A stretch of 64,000 bases of DNA from Rhizobium anhuiense (GCF_003985145.1 NZ_ML133533.1:62001-126000), one strand, 5' to 3'; shown: positions 17,394 through 26,677, counted from the first letter of the stretch. Notes: generated by a model from the sequence alone, not told the origin. Translations and numbers: made by a program.

Positions 17394-18233
17394 TCAAGAA
17401 CGAAACAAACCCTGGCCGACGACAGTGTCGAAGCCGACGACCCGGTCCAGCACGACGATCAGCAACGCGGTGACGGCAATCAGGACCACGGCCGCCGCAG
17501 CGATCGTCAGGTCGAAAGCCGCCCGCATGTTGCTGACCAGCGTAACAGGCAAGGTCGTTGCGGACGGATCGCTCAGAAAGAGACTGATCGATACGTCATC
17601 TATTGAAATGGCGAAGGCGAAGATCGCCCCGGTGACGACGCCCGTCCGCATGAGCGGCAGGGTAATGGTCCAGAAGGCCTGGCGCTCGGTGGCGCCGAGA
17701 ACCATTGCGGCTTCCGTCAATCGTTGATCGCTGCCGAGAAGGCTGGCGAGACTGGTCCTTATGCAATAGGGCAACGTCACGATCACGTGGCCGAGGAGCA
17801 GGCGCGCCATACCATTCGTGATGCCGGCCTTGGAAAGAAAAAGCAGCAGGCCGAATCCAATGACGACGGGCGGGACGATGAGTGGCGAGAGAAAGGCCGA
17901 AGTCAGCGCCGCCTTTCCTGGAAAATTGCCACGGGCAAGGCCAACAGCCGCCGCAGTTCCAATCGTGACGGACAGAACCGTCGTGAGTACCGCCAAGATG
18001 AGGCTGGTGCGTAGGCTGGTAAGGATATCCGCCTGGGAAACCAGCCGTTCGAACCAGTGAAGCGACAAGGCAGGTGGCGGCATTGGACCAAGGTAGGTCC
18101 TGGCGTCAAAAGCCATGATGCATGTTATCACCAACGGGATGGCGAGGAACGCCAATCCAAGGCCGATGACACCGTAGGCAAGGGAAACGGCGATCCGGTC
18201 TCCGGTTCGCGCTGCAAGAGACTGTCTGCTCAT
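17394..18233 (-). CDS. ABC transporter permease, PotC-like
   Basis: 279-residue inner-membrane permease with six predicted helices (first VSLAYGVIGLGLAFLAIPLVITCIM). A BPD-type EAA loop reads EAAMVLGATERQAFWTITLPLMRTG. The start at 18233 overlaps the stop of the upstream permease by 4 bp (ATGA), indicating translational coupling. The much longer upstream open frame overlaps that permease and is not coding. Confidence 0.88.
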   Translation of the reverse strand: MSRQSLAARTGDRIAVSLAYGVIGLGLAFLAIPLVITCIMAFDARTYLGPMPPPALSLHWFERLVSQADILTSLRTSLILAVLTTVLSVTIGTAAAVGLARGNFPGKAALTSAFLSPLIVPPVVIGFGLLLFLSKAGITNGMARLLLGHVIVTLPYCIRTSLASLLGSDQRLTEAAMVLGATERQAFWTITLPLMRTGVVTGAIFAFAISIDDVSISLFLSDPSATTLPVTLVSNMRAAFDLTIAAAAVVLIAVTALLIVVLDRVVGFDTVVGQGLFRS

Positions 18234-19114
18234 CGGGAAACCTTCCAGGCCTGCGCAAACGTTATGACAGCGACCACCGCCAACGCCGCCGCAAGCATGA
18301 CGAGCGAGATCGCCGCGCCGCTCGGATAGTTGGCGATATCGCTGAACCGGGTGTAGATGACGTTCGATATGAAAAGCACCCGGCCCCTCCCGAGCACCAT
18401 GGGAATGACGAAGGCGCTGATCGCGAAAGTCAGCGAGACAAGCGTGCTTGAGATCAGAGCCGGGAAGCTCAGGGGAAGCGTGATCGACAGATGGGCTTTC
18501 CATCCCGGCGCGCCGAGCGACTGGGCTGCATCGAGCAGACGCGGATCGATCGATTGCATCGCGCCAATCAGCGTCAGCGTTGCGACCGGTATGATCGAGT
18601 GAACCAGACCCGCAGTCACGACGATATTGATATATTCGCGGCTGTTTGGCGAAAGGCCAAGTGTCAAGAGGAAGGGGCGGAAGATGCCGACCGACCCGAA
18701 GGTCAGTTCGATCGCATAGGTCTTGATCAGGACGCTGGAGAGAACAAGCGTAATCAAAAAGCCGAGAGTGAGCGCCCGCATCCGCGGGGGAATGCGCCGT
18801 ACGATGAAGTAGGCCAGCGGGAATGCCACGAGCTGGCCGATGATCGCGGCAGCTCCACCGATCCAGAAAGTCGTCAGCAGGACGCTCGCAAACGCCTGGT
18901 TTGCAAGCTCGTAGTAGTTTTGAACTGTCGCCGCGGCATTTTCAACGGAACCGACGCGCCCCGGCGTAAACTCCTTGAAGCTTTCGATTGCCAGATTGAC
19001 CAATGGCGACAGAAAACCGAAGGCGAATACCAGGAGGGCTGGTCCGAGCGTCAGGGCGACATCTCGGCGATCAGGAATAGAAATGGCAACGGGTTGCCGC
19101 ATTGCTTTGGTCAT
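18230..19114 (-). CDS. ABC transporter permease, PotB-like
   Basis: 294-residue permease with six hydrophobic helices, beginning after a short polar N-terminus (ALTLGPALLVFAFGFLSPLVNLAI). The EAA loop is DAAQSLGAPGWKAHLSITLPLSFPA. It pairs with the PotC-like permease to form the membrane channel of the polyamine-type importer. It follows the solute-binding protein gene by 93 bp. Confidence 0.88.
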   Translation of the reverse strand: MTKAMRQPVAISIPDRRDVALTLGPALLVFAFGFLSPLVNLAIESFKEFTPGRVGSVENAAATVQNYYELANQAFASVLLTTFWIGGAAAIIGQLVAFPLAYFIVRRIPPRMRALTLGFLITLVLSSVLIKTYAIELTFGSVGIFRPFLLTLGLSPNSREYINIVVTAGLVHSIIPVATLTLIGAMQSIDPRLLDAAQSLGAPGWKAHLSITLPLSFPALISSTLVSLTFAISAFVIPMVLGRGRVLFISNVIYTRFSDIANYPSGAAISLVMLAAALAVVAVITFAQAWKVSR

Positions 19115-19207
19115 GGTGGAACAGCCTTTTCCTCGCCCTTGCGGGGCATGAGAAAGGGAGGTTATCGAAGCCCGCGCCGCGCCTTCGATAACCTGCCCGG
19201 AGGTGCT

Positions 19208-20284
19208 TTAGAGCAACGGGGCGATGTCCTGTTCCCAGCGTTTGGACCAGGCATCCTGCTGTTCGAGAACGACATTGTAGTCCGGCACATAGACGAAGCT
19301 CGAAAACTCGTCCGACGTGAAGGACAGATGCTTGAGATTGTCGGGCGTGACAGCTTTGCTGTTCAACGGCGCTTCGCCCGCCACCTTGGCGTAGAGCGAG
19401 TTCATGTCCGGGCTGATCGCGAAGTTGACGAAATCGAGCGTTGCCTTGGTGTTCGGCCTATTCTTCAGCACGCCGAAACCGCTCTGGTAGAGGAAGGCCT
19501 TGAAGTTGCTGTCCTTGGTGAAACGCGTAACCGGGAAGTTCTTCGCCACGGCCGCCCAGCCGGGCTCAGCGAAGAAGCCGACGGAGGTCTCGCCCGACGT
19601 CAACGAATTGGTGAAATCGATATCGGTGATGGCGACGCGGCCGATATTGCCGGATTTCGCCAGTTCCGTCATGAGCTTCCACCCGGGTTCCATATTCGTT
19701 TCACTGCCGCCGGCGTGAAGGGCGAGCGCGACGATCTGGAGCATCATGCTCTGTGTCGGGCCTGGCCAGCAGATCGCCCCCTTAAGATCGGGGCTCAGCA
19801 GATCATCGATGGTCTTCACAGCGATCGGAGCCGTGTCGGTTCGGGCGCCGAAATACATGCCGCCAACGGCGCGTGGGACCGCTTTGATATTCCCCTTGCC
19901 GTCCCGAATGATGATTTTCTCGGGAATATTCGCAAGGTTGGGAACATCGGCAGGATTGATGGTCTCGAGCCAATCCTCCTTCACCATGCTGTTGAATGAG
20001 CCCTCCCAGCCGGCGACGTAGTCGTAGTCGACATTCGGCCAGACGGCCTTGATCTTTGGCAGGATCGCGCCCGCGCCGCCCTGATGGAGAACCCAGTTGA
20101 ACGTCGCCGCATTCTGGTCGGCGGCAATCTGCTTCATGGCCTCGACGACATCGCCGCCCCATTCAACGGCGGTCAGATTGCCGCTGCCGGCTGCGGCGGA
20201 TCTCGCAAACCCGGTCATCGTGCCGGCAATCCCCGCGGCAGCGGCGGATCCGAGGAAGCGGCGGCGTGTCATATCGTGCAACAT
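19208..20284 (-). CDS. Tat-exported ABC solute-binding protein (PotD/PotF-like)
   Basis: 358-residue periplasmic solute-binding protein. The N-terminus carries a twin-arginine-type signal (MTRRRFLGSAAAAGIAGTMTG) that implies export in a folded state. The mature part matches SBP family 8/13 proteins (NLTAVEWGGDVVEAMKQIAADQ ... RFTKDSNFKAFLYQSGFGVLKNRPNTKATLDFVNFAISPDMN). It is the first gene of a binding protein - two permeases - ATPase operon, read away from the ureohydrolase gene at 20545. The likely ligand is a polyamine or related cation (inferred from context). Confidence 0.88.
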   Translation of the reverse strand: MLHDMTRRRFLGSAAAAGIAGTMTGFARSAAAGSGNLTAVEWGGDVVEAMKQIAADQNAATFNWVLHQGGAGAILPKIKAVWPNVDYDYVAGWEGSFNSMVKEDWLETINPADVPNLANIPEKIIIRDGKGNIKAVPRAVGGMYFGARTDTAPIAVKTIDDLLSPDLKGAICWPGPTQSMMLQIVALALHAGGSETNMEPGWKLMTELAKSGNIGRVAITDIDFTNSLTSGETSVGFFAEPGWAAVAKNFPVTRFTKDSNFKAFLYQSGFGVLKNRPNTKATLDFVNFAISPDMNSLYAKVAGEAPLNSKAVTPDNLKHLSFTSDEFSSFVYVPDYNVVLEQQDAWSKRWEQDIAPLL

Positions 20285-20544
20285 GGTAGGTTCCCTTTGT
20301 TGTCGGCCCTCTGCCGGACCGTTCGTATCGGAGACTGCTGGGAGGTTGCCGACCGCGGTAGTGGGAAAATTCTCGCCGGGTTATAAAGTTTTCTGAACAT
20401 ACCGATGAATGCACAACCCGCATCGCGGCGCCTCGGCGGATCCGAGCTATCAGCAATCGTTATATCCCCTCTCGAATTTTCGCGGTTCCAAGAGAAGCGT
20501 GCGGCGCTGATGATGACGGCTGCATCAATACGTGGGAGCCTGCC

Positions 20545-21606
20545 TTGACCATTGATCGGGATTTTCTGGAAAACTTGAGAAAGCGCTTCGGCAGCGCCGC
20601 AGGCGGGGAGATGGAAGATCCGCACTTCCGCGCCGTGGCGGCGAGCGTGTTCAAGGACGGCGACAGCCGCAAATGGCCCTTTGCCGATCCTGCGACCTTT
20701 CTGGACGCCCGTTTCATCGAGAACGGCTTGCGGCCCGAGGTGCTTGAGGCGCTTGACGTGGCTCTGATCGGCGTGCCGATGGACCTCGGCGTCACCAATC
20801 GCGCCGGCGCGCGGCTGGGGCCGCGGGCCGTCCGGGCGATCGAGCGTGTCGGCCCCTACGAGCATGTTCTGCGTGTCGCGCCGATGGGAGGGTTGAAAGT
20901 CGCCGATGTCGGCGACGTGCCGATGCGCAGCCGGTTCGGCCTGGCCGAATGCCATGCCGATATCGAGGCCTGCTACCGGATGATCGCGGCAACCGGGGTT
21001 ATTCCGCTGTCGGTCGGCGGCGACCATTCGATCTCCGGCGCCATTCTCAAGGGCCTGGCGGCCAGCCGGCCGGTAGGCATGATCCACATCGACGCTCATT
21101 GCGACACCGCAGGTCCCTATGAGGGCTCCAAGTTCCATCACGGCGCGCCGTTCCGCGAGGCGGTTCTGGCGGGCGTGCTCGATCCGAAGCGGACGATCCA
21201 GATCGGCATCCGCGGCGGCGGCGAATATCTCTGGGAGTTCTCCTTTGCCTCCGGCATGACCGTCATCCACGCAGAAGAGGTGGCGGAGATGGGTCTCAAG
21301 GCCGTGATCGCAAAGGCTCTGGAGGTTGTCGGCGCCGGTCCGACCTATCTCAGTTTCGACGTGGACAGCCTTGATCCGGCCTTCGCTCCGGGAACCGGCA
21401 CGCCAGAAGTGGGCGGGCTTCAGCCGAGGGAGGCCTTGACCCTGCTGCGCGGCTTCAAAGGCATCAACCTCATCGGCGGCGACGTCGTGGAAATCGCGCC
21501 GCAATACGACAACACCACCAACACCGCGCAGATCGCCGCGCAGGTCCTGTTCGAACTCCTGTGCCTCGCGATGTTCAGTCCCGCGGCCAGGACAAACGTG
21601 ACCTGA
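20545..21606 (+). CDS. Ureohydrolase (agmatinase/arginase family)
   Basis: 353-residue Mn-dependent ureohydrolase that removes urea from a guanidino compound. All six metal ligands are visible: His161 (GGDHS), Asp183, His185 and Asp187 (HIDAHCD), Asp272 and Asp274 (FDVDSLDP). Substrate could be agmatine, guanidinobutyrate or another guanidino acid; the sequence alone does not decide. Translation starts at TTG, with GGAG 6 bases upstream and no better ATG. It stands first in a run with an amino acid ABC transporter and an OCD-family gene, and is divergent from the polyamine-type importer. Confidence 0.88.
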   Translation: MTIDRDFLENLRKRFGSAAGGEMEDPHFRAVAASVFKDGDSRKWPFADPATFLDARFIENGLRPEVLEALDVALIGVPMDLGVTNRAGARLGPRAVRAIERVGPYEHVLRVAPMGGLKVADVGDVPMRSRFGLAECHADIEACYRMIAATGVIPLSVGGDHSISGAILKGLAASRPVGMIHIDAHCDTAGPYEGSKFHHGAPFREAVLAGVLDPKRTIQIGIRGGGEYLWEFSFASGMTVIHAEEVAEMGLKAVIAKALEVVGAGPTYLSFDVDSLDPAFAPGTGTPEVGGLQPREALTLLRGFKGINLIGGDVVEIAPQYDNTTNTAQIAAQVLFELLCLAMFSPAARTNVT

Positions 21607-21690
21607 GAACCAGCTTCACACCGGCAGCGTGCCTCGTGTCCGCTGCCATCCATCACCTGTCGCACAAGACGTCTCAAAAAGGGGAACGAC

Positions 21691-22488
21691 ATGACTGCTC
21701 TTATGAAATTGCGCTACGCCGCCACCGCAGCAATTGCCGTGTTCGGCATCCTGGCAGGGGCCGCACAGGCCGACGAACTTGCCGATATCAAAGCTGCAGG
21801 CGAGATCAACATCGGCATCTTCTCCGATTTCCCGCCCTTCTCTTCGGCAAGCGCCGATATGAGCATCAAAGGCTATGACGTCGACGTCGCCCAGAAGATC
21901 GCCGACGGGCTCGGCGTGAAACTCAATCTCGTGAGCGTGACTGGTCAGAACAGGATCGCCTACCTGAACGACGACCGCGTCGATCTGCTGATGAGCGTCG
22001 GCTATTCGAAGGAGCGTGCCGAGGTTATCGATTTTGCCGCCCCGTACGCCCCCTACTATATCGCCGTCATCGGTCCGGCTGCGCTGAAGGTGAGCGGCAA
22101 GGAAGACCTTGCCGACAAGACCGTCGCCGTCAATCGCGGGACGCTCGAAGACACCTCGCTGACCGCCGCCGCCCCCGGCTCGGCTGCGATCCAGCGTTTC
22201 GAGAACTACAATTCGGTCATCCAGGCCTTCATATCCGGCCAGACCCAGTTGATGGTCGTTGGCAACGATGTCGGTGCGCAGGTTCTGGCACGACAGGACG
22301 AACTGAAGCCGGAGCAGAAATTCCAGCTCCTCAGCTCTCCCTCGCACATCGCGCTCCGCAAGGGCGAGGAGGGCCTGAAGAAGGCCGTCAATGATAGCGT
22401 CGCCGCAATGATTGCCGATGGTTCACTCGACGCAAGCTCGAAGAGCTGGCTGAAAGCACCGCTCAACCCTGAAAACCTGAAGGACTGA
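21691..22488 (+). CDS. Polar amino acid ABC transporter, solute-binding protein
   Basis: 265-residue periplasmic protein of SBP family 3. Signal peptide MKLRYAATAAIAVFGILAGAAQA is cleaved before DELADIK. The family motifs are INIGIFSDFPPFSS, GYDVDVAQKIADGLG and the DLLMSVGYSKERAEVIDFAAPY region, which carries the usual ligand arginine. It is followed by two permease genes but no ATPase gene. An intergenic palindrome lies between this gene and the first permease. Confidence 0.9.
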   Translation: MTALMKLRYAATAAIAVFGILAGAAQADELADIKAAGEINIGIFSDFPPFSSASADMSIKGYDVDVAQKIADGLGVKLNLVSVTGQNRIAYLNDDRVDLLMSVGYSKERAEVIDFAAPYAPYYIAVIGPAALKVSGKEDLADKTVAVNRGTLEDTSLTAAAPGSAAIQRFENYNSVIQAFISGQTQLMVVGNDVGAQVLARQDELKPEQKFQLLSSPSHIALRKGEEGLKKAVNDSVAAMIADGSLDASSKSWLKAPLNPENLKD

Positions 22489-22507
22489 GGTCGGCCTCCC
22501 CTCACCA

Positions 22508-22553
22508 GAGCATGATGTCGAAAACCGCAAGCGATTCCGGTGGCATCATGCTC
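22508..22553. repeat. Single-palindrome RIME-like element
   Basis: Arms GAGCATGATG (22508-22517) and CATCATGCTC (22544-22553) are perfect complements and are identical to the arms of the first palindrome at 34807. The core TCGAAAACCGCAAGCG differs. It lies between the solute-binding protein and permease genes, where it could stabilise the upstream mRNA or reduce read-through to the permeases. Confidence 0.75.
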
Positions 22554-22628
22554 CAATTCTTTGGTTGAGAGGCGGATCGAGATTTCGGGCCGACCCAGCC
22601 CAGGTCATCCGGCTCCAAAGGACAAGCG

Positions 22629-23297
22629 ATGAGATACAGCCTGGATTTCAATTGGCTTTGGGACGGAATGGGCGCTCTGGCTTATGGCGCAGGCACGACG
22701 CTTGCACTGACGGCCTCCACATCGGTCCTCGGCATCGTTCTCAGCGTTCTCGGCGCGGCGGCGCGCCGGGGACCTTATCCATGGTTGCGCAAGGCCGTCG
22801 GCCTGTATGTGGAAGTCATGCGCAATACGCCATTCCTGGTGCAGCTGTTCTTCATCTTCTTCGGCTTGCCCAGCCTCGGCATTCGCCTTGATCCGATCTC
22901 TGCCGCAGTTCTTGCCATGACACTCAACATGGCGGCCTACACGATCGAGGTGGTCGGGGCCGGGCTCGATGCCATACCGAGAGGCCAGAAAGAGGCGGCG
23001 CAGGCACTCGGCCTCAGGCCTCGGCTGGTGTTCTTCAAGATCATCCTGCCGCAAGCGCTCGCCATCATTTTTCCGGCGCTGACGAGCCAGATCATCATCA
23101 TGATGCTGGAATCGGCGGTGGTTTCGCAAATATCCGTCCGCGAGCTGGCGCAGGAGGCCGATCTGCTTCAGTCGCGCACCTTCCGCTCCTTCGAGACCTA
23201 TCTGGTGGCGACGTTGATCTACCTTTTGATGTCCGCCGCTCTTCGCCGGCTCCTTTTCGCCGGGAAACGCCGTTTTCTGGGAGCCGGTCTGGCATGA
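22629..23297 (+). CDS. Amino acid ABC transporter permease
   Basis: 222-residue HisM/HisQ-type permease. It has hydrophobic helices and the family signature YVEVMRNTPFLVQLFFIFFGLP, with the cytoplasmic loop GAGLDAIPRGQKEAAQALGLRPRLVFFKIILPQAL. AAAGGA precedes the ATG. Its stop overlaps the next permease start by 4 bp, so the two form a coupled heterodimer pair. Confidence 0.9.
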   Translation: MRYSLDFNWLWDGMGALAYGAGTTLALTASTSVLGIVLSVLGAAARRGPYPWLRKAVGLYVEVMRNTPFLVQLFFIFFGLPSLGIRLDPISAAVLAMTLNMAAYTIEVVGAGLDAIPRGQKEAAQALGLRPRLVFFKIILPQALAIIFPALTSQIIIMMLESAVVSQISVRELAQEADLLQSRTFRSFETYLVATLIYLLMSAALRRLLFAGKRRFLGAGLA

Positions 23298-23941
23298 TTG
23301 AGTTCACCTTCTGGGACATTCTGCGCAATCTTGTCTTCGCAACACGCTGGACCCTGTTGCTTTCGCTCGCAGCCTTTGCCGGCGGCGCCATCGTTGGCCT
23401 GGCGATCCTCTCTGCACGAATATCGAAAACGCGCTGGCCGCGCAGCTTCGCGTCCGGCTACATTGCCCTGTTTCAGGGAACACCGCTCCTCATGCAGCTC
23501 TTTTTGATGTTCTTCGGCCTGCCGATGCTCGGTTTCCGCATCGAGTCATGGACTGCCGCCGTCTGCGGCCTGACGTTCTATGCCAGCGCCTATCTGGCCG
23601 AAATCTGGCGGAGCGGCGTCGAGGCGGTGCCGCGCGGGCAATGGGACGCCGCAGCCAGCCTGGGTTTGCACCGTCTCCTCGAACTTCGCCTTGTCATCCT
23701 GCCGCAGGCTTTCCGGATCACGCGCGCGCCGACCGTCGGGTTCTTGGTTCAGTTGATCAAGAGCACCGCACTGGCCTCGATCCTCGGCTTCGAAGAACTG
23801 CTGAAGACCGCAAACGCCATCAACAACGCGACCTTCGAACCGTTCAAGGTCTACGGTCTCGTCGCCGTGATCTTCTTCGCCCTGTGCTATCCGCTGACGC
23901 AATACGCCAGAATTCTGGAGAAGAAGGCGGCGTTTGGCTGA
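23294..23941 (+). CDS. Amino acid ABC transporter permease
   Basis: 215-residue HisM/HisQ-type permease. Signature YIALFQGTPLLMQLFLMFFGLP and coupling loop GVEAVPRGQWDAAASLGLHRLLELRLVILPQAF are present. It overlaps the upstream permease by 4 bp. No ATPase gene follows. The nearest glutamine-type ATPase is at 32226, which may serve both systems (inference). Confidence 0.9.
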   Translation: MIEFTFWDILRNLVFATRWTLLLSLAAFAGGAIVGLAILSARISKTRWPRSFASGYIALFQGTPLLMQLFLMFFGLPMLGFRIESWTAAVCGLTFYASAYLAEIWRSGVEAVPRGQWDAAASLGLHRLLELRLVILPQAFRITRAPTVGFLVQLIKSTALASILGFEELLKTANAINNATFEPFKVYGLVAVIFFALCYPLTQYARILEKKAAFG

Positions 23942-24098
23942 GCGGTGCCGCGTTGCCCCGCATTCCGATCGCAACGGAATGTCCAAAGGGCCGATGCCGG
24001 TTGAAAAGCTGGTGCGCCGCGCAGCGGCGACGCGGCCTCGTTCAATCACACAGAACTCGCTTTATCCAGCAGTCAGAACTCACTGAGAGATCGCTTCA

Positions 24099-25070
24099 AT
24101 GACCGACTCACAAATCCGTATTCTCGATGCCCGGACAACGGGCGAGCTTCTCCCTTTCGACGCGCTGGTTGCGACTTTGCGGCAAGCATTTGCCGAAGGC
24201 TGTGTTGTGCCGGTACGGCATCACCACACGATAGCCAATAGCGGCGAGCCGGATGCGACCCTGCTTCTCATGCCGGCCTGGCACGAAACGCACCGGTCGG
24301 AGCGCTACCTTGGCATCAAGATCGTTACTGTCTTTCCCGGCAACACGGCGCGCGGCATTCCCGGTTTGACCTCGACCTATATGCTCTATGATGGCCGGAC
24401 CGGGATGCAGCTTGCGCTCCTTGACGGTAACACGATCACGGCGCGCCGTACGGTGGCGGCATCGGCCCTTGCCGCGGACTATCTCGCTCGAAAGGACGCG
24501 CACCGTCTGCTGGTGATCGGCGCAGGCCGCGTCGCGAGCCTCATACCCGATGCCTACCGCGCCGTCCGGCCGATCGCGCATGTCGATATCTGGGATATCG
24601 ATCCCGCCAGCGCGGAACGGCTGGCGCAGAGCCTCCGGCAACGCGGCCTCCAGGCCACCGCCGTCACGGATCTGGAAGCCGCGACGCGGCAAGCCGATAT
24701 CGTCAGCGCAGCGACGCTGGCGACCGCACCGCTTATCCGAGGCGAATGGCTGAAGCCGGGCACCCATGTCGATCTGATCGGCGGCTTCACGCCGGCGATG
24801 CGCGAGGCCGATGACGAAGCGCTTCGGCGCTCCTCGGTCTATATCGACACGCACGAAGCCCTTCACGAAGCAGGCGATCTGGTTCAGCCGATCAGGGCTG
24901 GCGTCATGTCTACAGATGCAGTGCGTGCGACCCTTGATGAGCTGTGCCGCCGGGATATTCCGGTGCGGACGTCCAACGACGAGATCACTCTCTACAAGGC
25001 AGTCGGAACGGCGTTGGCTGATCTTGCCGCCGCGACGATGGTGTATGAAGCCGCCTTGATCGCCGGCTGA
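24099..25070 (+). CDS. Ornithine cyclodeaminase / mu-crystallin family protein
   Basis: 323-residue NAD(P)-dependent enzyme of the OCD family, whose members make proline from ornithine, reduce cyclic imino acids such as pyrroline-2-carboxylate, or dehydrogenate amino acids. The N-terminal substrate domain has YLGIKIVTVFPGN and TSTYMLYDGRTG. The Rossmann motif is VIGAGRVASLI. The catalytic-type Asp is in HVDLIGGFTPAMREADDEAL. With a ureohydrolase and amino acid transporter upstream it fits arginine/ornithine-type catabolism. Its last 57 codons plus 20 bp recur at 35286-35476. Confidence 0.88.
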   Translation: MTDSQIRILDARTTGELLPFDALVATLRQAFAEGCVVPVRHHHTIANSGEPDATLLLMPAWHETHRSERYLGIKIVTVFPGNTARGIPGLTSTYMLYDGRTGMQLALLDGNTITARRTVAASALAADYLARKDAHRLLVIGAGRVASLIPDAYRAVRPIAHVDIWDIDPASAERLAQSLRQRGLQATAVTDLEAATRQADIVSAATLATAPLIRGEWLKPGTHVDLIGGFTPAMREADDEALRRSSVYIDTHEALHEAGDLVQPIRAGVMSTDAVRATLDELCRRDIPVRTSNDEITLYKAVGTALADLAAATMVYEAALIAG

Positions 25071-25090
25071 CGTCTTTTGGTCCGGGCGAT
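24900..25090 (+). repeat. Direct repeat, left copy (3' end of OCD gene)
   Basis: 191-bp segment covering the last codons of the OCD-family gene and 20 bp beyond its stop. It aligns without gaps to 35286-35476 at a constant offset of 10,386 bp. Positions 24965-25042 (78 bp) are identical in both copies. Most differences in the 5' part are synonymous or conservative. Confidence 0.9.
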
Positions 25091-25141
25091 GCCCAGCGAA
25101 AAGAAGATGGCTGATCGAGGCATCGAGGACTTTGACTCGAA

Positions 25142-25162
25142 CAAAAGCCTCTGATTGAGGCT
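25142..25162 (-). terminator. Stem-loop terminator after the minus-strand GntR gene
   Basis: On the minus strand AGCCTC-AATCA-GAGGCT followed by TTTTG forms a 6-bp stem with a short T-run, 45 bp past the GntR stop. It lies between the convergent OCD and GntR genes and could act on both. Confidence 0.5.
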
Positions 25163-25206
25163 CCATCATCGTTTCACCGGGCTTGCTCCTACGGTCCACT
25201 CGATCG

Positions 25207-25890
25207 CTAGAGGTCAGCGACGTGTAGATGCATCCGGGTAAATGCGATTAAGCTTTCGATGTGGTGGGCGACAGCTCGGCGAGTTTCCTCGACGTCGCCC
25301 CGGTCGATCGCCTCGATGATAACGAGGTGTTCCGTGGAGTCCGGCTTCAGGCGATCTTTCAGGCGGTCGATTTCGAAGAGACGCGTGGTCGCCCGAAGCT
25401 CCCGCAATACCTTGGCCATTACCGCGTTGCCGCAATGATCGATGATCATATTATGGAGATTGTCGTCCGAGAACCAGTGCGCGTCTGTGTGATACGCCGT
25501 GGCGTCCAGAAGGTCGTGGATTTCCTGCCGGACGCTCATCAAAAGTCGTCGCGGAATAGCGTTTATCGACAGTACTGCTGCTTCAGGTTCGATCAACAAC
25601 CTCAGTTTCAAGCTTTGAAGATACTCGCCGACATCCACCTGTCGCACGACGTAGTTTCGGCCGTCGCCCTTGCGAACCAGGCCTTCGCCCTCCAACCTCT
25701 GCAGCGCTTCCCGCAGCGGCGTCCTCGAAATCCCAAGTGTCTCGGCAAGCCTTGCCTCAACGATGACATGCCCGCCTTTCAGCCGGCGATGCCGGATCAT
25801 GTCGGACACGGCCTTGTAGGTCAGCGATGCAAGATTATGCTGCCCTTTCTCCGCAATTTTCCGACCCGAGGCCTCTAAGGCGTCTGTCAC
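25207..25890 (-). CDS. GntR-family transcriptional regulator (FCD/FadR type)
   Basis: 227 residues. The N-terminal winged helix reads MIRHRRLKGGHVIVEARLAETLGISRTPLREALQRLEGEGLV, the hallmark of the GntR family. The C-terminal all-helical FCD domain has metal-type residues in the DDNLHNMIIDHCGN and EHLVIIEAIDRGD segments. Translation begins at GTG with AAGGA upstream; no in-frame ATG is nearby. It is divergent from a second FCD regulator at 26003 and convergent with the OCD gene, which it may control. The effector is unknown. Confidence 0.9.
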   Translation of the reverse strand: MTDALEASGRKIAEKGQHNLASLTYKAVSDMIRHRRLKGGHVIVEARLAETLGISRTPLREALQRLEGEGLVRKGDGRNYVVRQVDVGEYLQSLKLRLLIEPEAAVLSINAIPRRLLMSVRQEIHDLLDATAYHTDAHWFSDDNLHNMIIDHCGNAVMAKVLRELRATTRLFEIDRLKDRLKPDSTEHLVIIEAIDRGDVEETRRAVAHHIESLIAFTRMHLHVADL

Positions 25891-26002
25891 CGTTTGCCAT
25901 TTCCTTGTTCTTTAGGTCGTTGGCCGCTCGACGCGGCATCGTGCTTTCCTTACGCGATCACTTGTTACATATGATAGCCGATTTGGAAAAGGACTGGAAC
26001 GA

Positions 26003-26656
26003 GTGCAGATGGACGATGGTCTGAATGAAGTTGGCGACTCCAGCCTTGCTGACGAAACCTACCGTTCCCTGCTGGCCGATATTCTATCAGCCAGGCTCGC
26101 GGGGGGATCGGTCGTCCAGCAACGTCGCCTGGCGACCAAACATGCTGTTTCGCGTTCTCCTATGCGTCACGCGCTGGGACGTCTCGAAGGGGAAGGACTT
26201 CTTGTCAGAAACGAAAAAGGCGTTCTCTCGGTCAGGGTCATCAGTCTCAAGGACTACCTTGACAGCCTCACCATGAGGATGCTGCTCGAACCAACTGCGG
26301 CCGCGCTCGCCAGTCCCCACGTTTCGCGACTTGAACTGGACGCTTTGACAAGGATGCTTGACGAGATCGAGGACGACCCCGAACCTGACCCTGAGGCAGT
26401 CTGGGCGTTTGACGATGCGCTTCACAACTATATCGCAAGCGAGAGCCGCAACCCCTTTATGGCAACCACGATCGCGGAGATGCGGCGCTACACAACGATC
26501 TTCGAGCGACAGCTGCCTGTCGTACGCGCGAAGCCGGGCGTGCGAGAACATCGAGCGATCCTGCTTGCCTTGGCCTCCAGCGATGCCGAGGCGGCTCGCC
26601 AAGCCATGACCGATCATCTCGAAGTCGTACGTCAGGGCGTCCTAGCAAACTACTGA
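26003..26656 (+). CDS. GntR-family transcriptional regulator (FCD type)
   Basis: 217 residues. The winged helix is recognisable in LADILSARLAGGSVVQQRRLATKHAVSRSPMRHALGRLEGEGLLV, followed by an FCD ligand domain (FDDALHNYIASESRNPFM ... VREHRAILLALASSDAEAARQAM). The GTG start is preferred, because AAAAGGA lies 9 bases before it but 15 before the in-frame ATG at 26009. It directly precedes the seven-gene catabolic operon (115 bp to the first gene) and is the obvious candidate to bind the palindromes at 26705-26745. Confidence 0.88.
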   Translation: MQMDDGLNEVGDSSLADETYRSLLADILSARLAGGSVVQQRRLATKHAVSRSPMRHALGRLEGEGLLVRNEKGVLSVRVISLKDYLDSLTMRMLLEPTAAALASPHVSRLELDALTRMLDEIEDDPEPDPEAVWAFDDALHNYIASESRNPFMATTIAEMRRYTTIFERQLPVVRAKPGVREHRAILLALASSDAEAARQAMTDHLEVVRQGVLANY

Positions 26657-26677
26657 ATCGATGAATTGAGAATGCAC

